Shown one piece after another: positions 61,522-64,000 of a DNA stretch of 64,000 nt. Each line of letters starts with the position of its first letter. Positions within the stretch are counted from its first letter, which is position 1. Position numbers and translations under genes: made by a program. Under the pieces are notes generated by a model, which saw nothing but the letters and a program-made list of their open reading frames with translations, was not told the origin of the DNA and searched no databases. The DNA is from Sphingopyxis sp. GTDB taxonomy: Bacteria > Pseudomonadota > Alphaproteobacteria > Sphingomonadales > Sphingomonadaceae. Location of the stretch: NCBI RefSeq assembly GCF_025869345.1, contig NZ_JAOZVW010000004.1, positions 1 through 64,000 on the forward strand, read 5' to 3'.

Positions 61522-61868
61522 GCGAAACCGCCGATCAGGGCGAAAAGCCCCGCCGCGCTCAGCACGGGCCAGGCGATGTGGCGGCCCTTCGTATAAGCGG
61601 CGTTGAAGAGGCCCGTCGCCAGCCAGGCTGCGCCGATGGCTATCAGCAGCCCCTTCGGCGTGCCCGGCCACACAACCGCCGCCGCCGAAACCAGCATCAG
61701 CACCGATGTCGCATGCCAGGCGAAGCGGACGATCCGGCGGACCAGCGCGTCGGCGAGCAGGCCGTCGCCGCTCCGCAGCAGCGGCGCGATCAGGCGCCGA
61801 TAGCCGAGCACCGAATGCACCAGCGCTGCCGCCACCATGAAGGCGGACGACAGCCCGGTCCAGATCAC
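61518..61868 (-). CDS. Small membrane protein coupled to isovaleryl-CoA dehydrogenase
   Basis: A 116-residue protein with a GTG start overlapping the isovaleryl-CoA dehydrogenase stop (GTGA). About four hydrophobic helices are visible ([41 protein letters not shown] and [11 protein letters not shown]). The family is not recognised. Together with the next small membrane gene it forms a coupled trio with the dehydrogenase. Confidence 0.72.
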   Translation of the reverse strand: MIWTGLSSAFMVAAALVHSVLGYRRLIAPLLRSGDGLLADALVRRIVRFAWHATSVLMLVSAAAVVWPGTPKGLLIAIGAAWLATGLFNAAYTKGRHIAWPVLSAAGLFALIGGFA

Positions 61869-63034
61869 GCGCCGGCGCCGATCAGTTCGCGGCCGATCAG
61901 CATGCGGCGAATCTCGTTGGTCCCCGCACCGATGTCGAGCAGCTTGGCGTCGCGCCAGTAACGCTCGACCGGCCAATCCTTCGTATAGCCCGCGCCGCCC
62001 AGCGCCTGGATCGCTTCGCCCGCGACCTTCACCGCATTCTCGCTCGCGAGCAGGATGCAGCCCGCGGCGTCGAAGCGCGTCGTCTGCCCCGCGTCGCACG
62101 CCTTGGCGACGTTGTAGACATAGGAGCGCGCCGACTGGAGCATGACATACATGTCGGCGACCTTCGCCTGCATGAGCTGGAACGACCCGATCGGCTTGCC
62201 GAACTGCTTGCGCTCGCGAACATAGGGAATGACCGTGTCCAGGCACGCCTGCATGATGCCGAGCTGGAGCCCCGCGAGCACGACGCGCTCATAATCGAGC
62301 CCCGACATCAGCACGCCGACGCCGCCGTTCTCCGGCCCCATCACCTGGCTCTCGGGCACCTCGCAATCGGTGAAGACGAGCTCGGCGGTCGGCGAACCGC
62401 GCATCCCGACCTTGTCGATCTTCTGCCCGATGGCGAAGCCCGGCATGTCCTTCTCGATCAGGAAAGCGGTGATGCCGCGCGATCCCGCTTCGGGGCTGGT
62501 CTTGGCATAGACGACGAGCGTGTCGGCATAGGTCGCGTTGGTGATCCAGAACTTCGTGCCGTTGAGGATGAAGCGGTCGCCCTTCTTTTCGGCCTTCAGC
62601 TTCATCGACACGACGTCGCTGCCCGCACCCGCTTCGGACATGGCGAGGCTGCCGACATGCTCGCCGCTGATCAGCTTGGGGAGATATTTCGCCTTCTGCT
62701 CGGCATTGCCCCAGCGGCGGATCTGGTTGACGCACAGGTTCGAGTGCGCGCCGTAGCTGAGGCCGATCGCGCCCGATGCCCGCGACACTTCCTCGACCGC
62801 GATGACATGTTCGAGATAGCCGAGCCCGAGCCCGCCCCATTCCTCCTCGACGGTGATGCCGTGCAGGCCGAGCGCGCCCATCCCGGGCCAGAGTTCGGCG
62901 CGCGGGAACCAGTCCTCGGCGTCGGCTTTGGCAGCGAGCGGAGCGATCTGCTCGTCGGCGAAGCGGGCGGTGGTCTCGCGGATCATGTCGGCGGTTTCGC
63001 CGAGCGCGAAGTCGAAATCGGGGGTGGCGCGCAT
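61865..63034 (-). CDS. liuA: Isovaleryl-CoA dehydrogenase
   Basis: A 389-residue acyl-CoA dehydrogenase. The catalytic Glu lies at E249 in [10 protein letters not shown], the displaced position characteristic of isovaleryl-CoA dehydrogenases, and the usual C-terminal site reads [19 protein letters not shown] and I-T-N-A-T-Y-A-D are FAD/substrate segments. The start at 63034 has GAAGGG about seven bases upstream; an ATG six bases earlier is an alternative. It converts isovaleryl-CoA to 3-methylcrotonyl-CoA, the substrate of the carboxylase encoded 3-8 kb to the left. It is divergent from a LysR gene. Confidence 0.93.
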   Translation of the reverse strand: MRATPDFDFALGETADMIRETTARFADEQIAPLAAKADAEDWFPRAELWPGMGALGLHGITVEEEWGGLGLGYLEHVIAVEEVSRASGAIGLSYGAHSNLCVNQIRRWGNAEQKAKYLPKLISGEHVGSLAMSEAGAGSDVVSMKLKAEKKGDRFILNGTKFWITNATYADTLVVYAKTSPEAGSRGITAFLIEKDMPGFAIGQKIDKVGMRGSPTAELVFTDCEVPESQVMGPENGGVGVLMSGLDYERVVLAGLQLGIMQACLDTVIPYVRERKQFGKPIGSFQLMQAKVADMYVMLQSARSYVYNVAKACDAGQTTRFDAAGCILLASENAVKVAGEAIQALGGAGYTKDWPVERYWRDAKLLDIGAGTNEIRRMLIGRELIGAGA

Positions 63035-63049
63035 GAGCATCCCTTCGGT

Positions 63050-63071
63050 CAGGGGCGGAACAGGACCCCTG
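63050..63071. promoter_or_regulatory. Palindrome between isovaleryl-CoA dehydrogenase and LysR genes
   Basis: CAGGGG and CCCCTG arms separated by ten bases, in the 100-base divergent gap. It could be a LysR-type binding site or part of an mRNA leader of the dehydrogenase gene; the match is short, so support is weak. Confidence 0.3.
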
Positions 63072-63134
63072 TCTGCCCGAAAGCGCGTTCATATGAAAAT
63101 TGAAACTACGCGCGATTCAGCATAAGGAAAATTT

Positions 63135-64000
63135 ATGATAAAGCGCTCGCACATCCGGCAGTTCCTCGCGGTCGTCGATGCGGGCAGCTTCACCCGCGCG
63201 GCGCAGCAGATCCGCGTGACCCAGCCCGCGCTCTCGACGGGAATCGCCGACCTCGAACGCCTCGTCGGCGCGCCGCTCTTCATCCGCAACCGCCGCCAGA
63301 TCCGGCTGGCCGAGGCGGGCGGGCGCTTCCTGCCGATCGCGCGCGACCTCGAACGCGGCTTTCGCGCCGCCGACGGCTTCGGCCGCGTCGAAGAGGGCGA
63401 CAAGCCGCTGCTGCGGCTCGGGACGATCCGGTCGGTTCCCGGGGAGGTTCTGCAAAATATCGCGGGCCTCCTCGCGCGCGATTTCGGGCTCGAGATCGGC
63501 GAGAACAGCGAGTCCGAACTGCGCGCCGCGATCCACGGCGGACGTCTCCACATGGCGATCGTCCCGCTCCGCCCCGGCGAGCGAGCGCCCGACGTCGTGC
63601 CGCTCTATGACGAACCTTTCGTGATGTTCGTCGCCGCCGATCATCCGCTCGCGGGGCGGGGAGAGGTCGATCCCGAGGAACTCGCGTCCGAAACGATGAT
63701 CGCGCGCCGGTCGTGCGAACTGCTCGATGCGACAAGCCGCTTCTTCACGCGCCGCCGCGTTCGTCCGCGGTTCGCGCTGCGCAGCGACAGCGACGAGCGC
63801 TGCCTGCGCATGGTTGCCGCCGGGGTCGGGATCACCACGGCGCCCGTGTCGCTGGCGATCGGCGGCGTCGTGCCGCTGAAGGTGACGGGCTATGACTTCC
63901 GGCGCGAACTGGGGCTGGTCCTCGACCCGGCGTGGCGCGCATCGTCCGCGGTCGCGCCACGGCTGGGCCGCGCGCTCGAAGCGATCGGCTCGATCGGCGC
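63135..64000 (+). CDS. LysR-family transcriptional regulator (partial, runs off the right edge)
   Basis: The first 288 codons of a LysR regulator. The HTH is F-L-A-V-V-D-A-G-S-F-T-R-A-A-Q-Q-I-R-V-T (about residues 10-29), followed by Q-P-A-L-S-T-G-I-A-D-L-E-R-L-V-G. The effector domain includes R-L-G-T-I-R-S-V-P and the hinge P-L-Y-D-E-P-F-V-M-F-V. AAGGAAA precedes the ATG. The frame stays open to the last base of the window, so the C-terminus is missing. It is divergent from isovaleryl-CoA dehydrogenase, which it may regulate. Confidence 0.9.
   Translation, partial: MIKRSHIRQFLAVVDAGSFTRAAQQIRVTQPALSTGIADLERLVGAPLFIRNRRQIRLAEAGGRFLPIARDLERGFRAADGFGRVEEGDKPLLRLGTIRSVPGEVLQNIAGLLARDFGLEIGENSESELRAAIHGGRLHMAIVPLRPGERAPDVVPLYDEPFVMFVAADHPLAGRGEVDPEELASETMIARRSCELLDATSRFFTRRRVRPRFALRSDSDERCLRMVAAGVGITTAPVSLAIGGVVPLKVTGYDFRRELGLVLDPAWRASSAVAPRLGRALEAIGSIG

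Overview
The window is GC-rich chromosomal DNA with dense, often translationally coupled genes, and it looks like a sphingomonad alphaproteobacterium (Sphingopyxis/Novosphingobium-like). That assignment is inference. It rests on two large TonB-dependent receptors, many acyl-CoA dehydrogenases, a KorAB 2-oxoacid:ferredoxin oxidoreductase, and abundant short hairpin repeats of the GCCCCCGCCTTCGCGGGGGC and GTCATTGCGAG families. No rRNA, CRISPR array, prophage or classical transposase gene was seen. There is one tRNA (Lys, anticodon TTT).

Layout. (1) 96-8682, minus strand: a beta-oxidation-type cluster with three acyl-CoA dehydrogenases (two coupled as a pair), an SDR dehydrogenase, a thiolase, an alpha-methylacyl-CoA racemase with its catalytic triad intact, an enoyl-CoA hydratase homologue and a protein-tyrosine-phosphatase-like gene. 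A nitronate-monooxygenase-like gene (8807-9787) diverges from it, followed by an unusual hydrolase-flavin reductase fusion. The two main promoters of this cluster carry a palindrome (TTGACG-N4-CGTCAA type) that recurs directly upstream of a MerR-family regulator at 49260, which suggests one regulon. (2) 11089-13084: a lower-density patch with a small membrane protein, a methyltransferase and the broken C-terminus of a ferredoxin reductase. (3) 13069-17816: a TonB receptor and a serine hydrolase, divergent from a TetR-type regulator with two DNA-binding domains and facing two perfect operator-like dyads. (4) 17876-34461: a nutrient-acquisition locus. One minus-strand run holds a TonB receptor, a secreted M20 amidohydrolase and two exported phosphoesterases. 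The plus side holds an MFS transporter, an FAD oxidoreductase, a mannitol-dehydrogenase-family enzyme, a PhoD-like phosphatase and a ROK fructokinase. A LacI regulator lies among them, and a repeated ATTATCG-core motif is found in the control regions.

(5) 34823-49194 is mostly core: tRNA-Lys, folK, a family-5 uracil-DNA glycosylase, rppH, an esterase, korA and korB with a cysteine hydrolase coupled between them, a cyclopropane-fatty-acyl synthase homologue, a beta-lactamase-fold protein, purF and hisI. Between korB and the next gene sits a 473-bp unit bounded by a perfect 31-bp inverted repeat. It contains a GxxExxY-family (PD-(D/E)XK nuclease-like) gene broken by one stop codon, and it is the most unusual structure in the window. 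(6) 49225-63034: the MerR regulator, a 600-residue acyl-CoA dehydrogenase, a phospholipase D-like enzyme, then the leucine-catabolic genes. These are methylcrotonyl-CoA carboxylase subunits in a tight operon with a GNAT protein, a MaoC-type hydratase and a CitE-type lyase, and separately isovaleryl-CoA dehydrogenase. An M13 metallopeptidase lies between them. A LysR-type regulator runs off the right edge.
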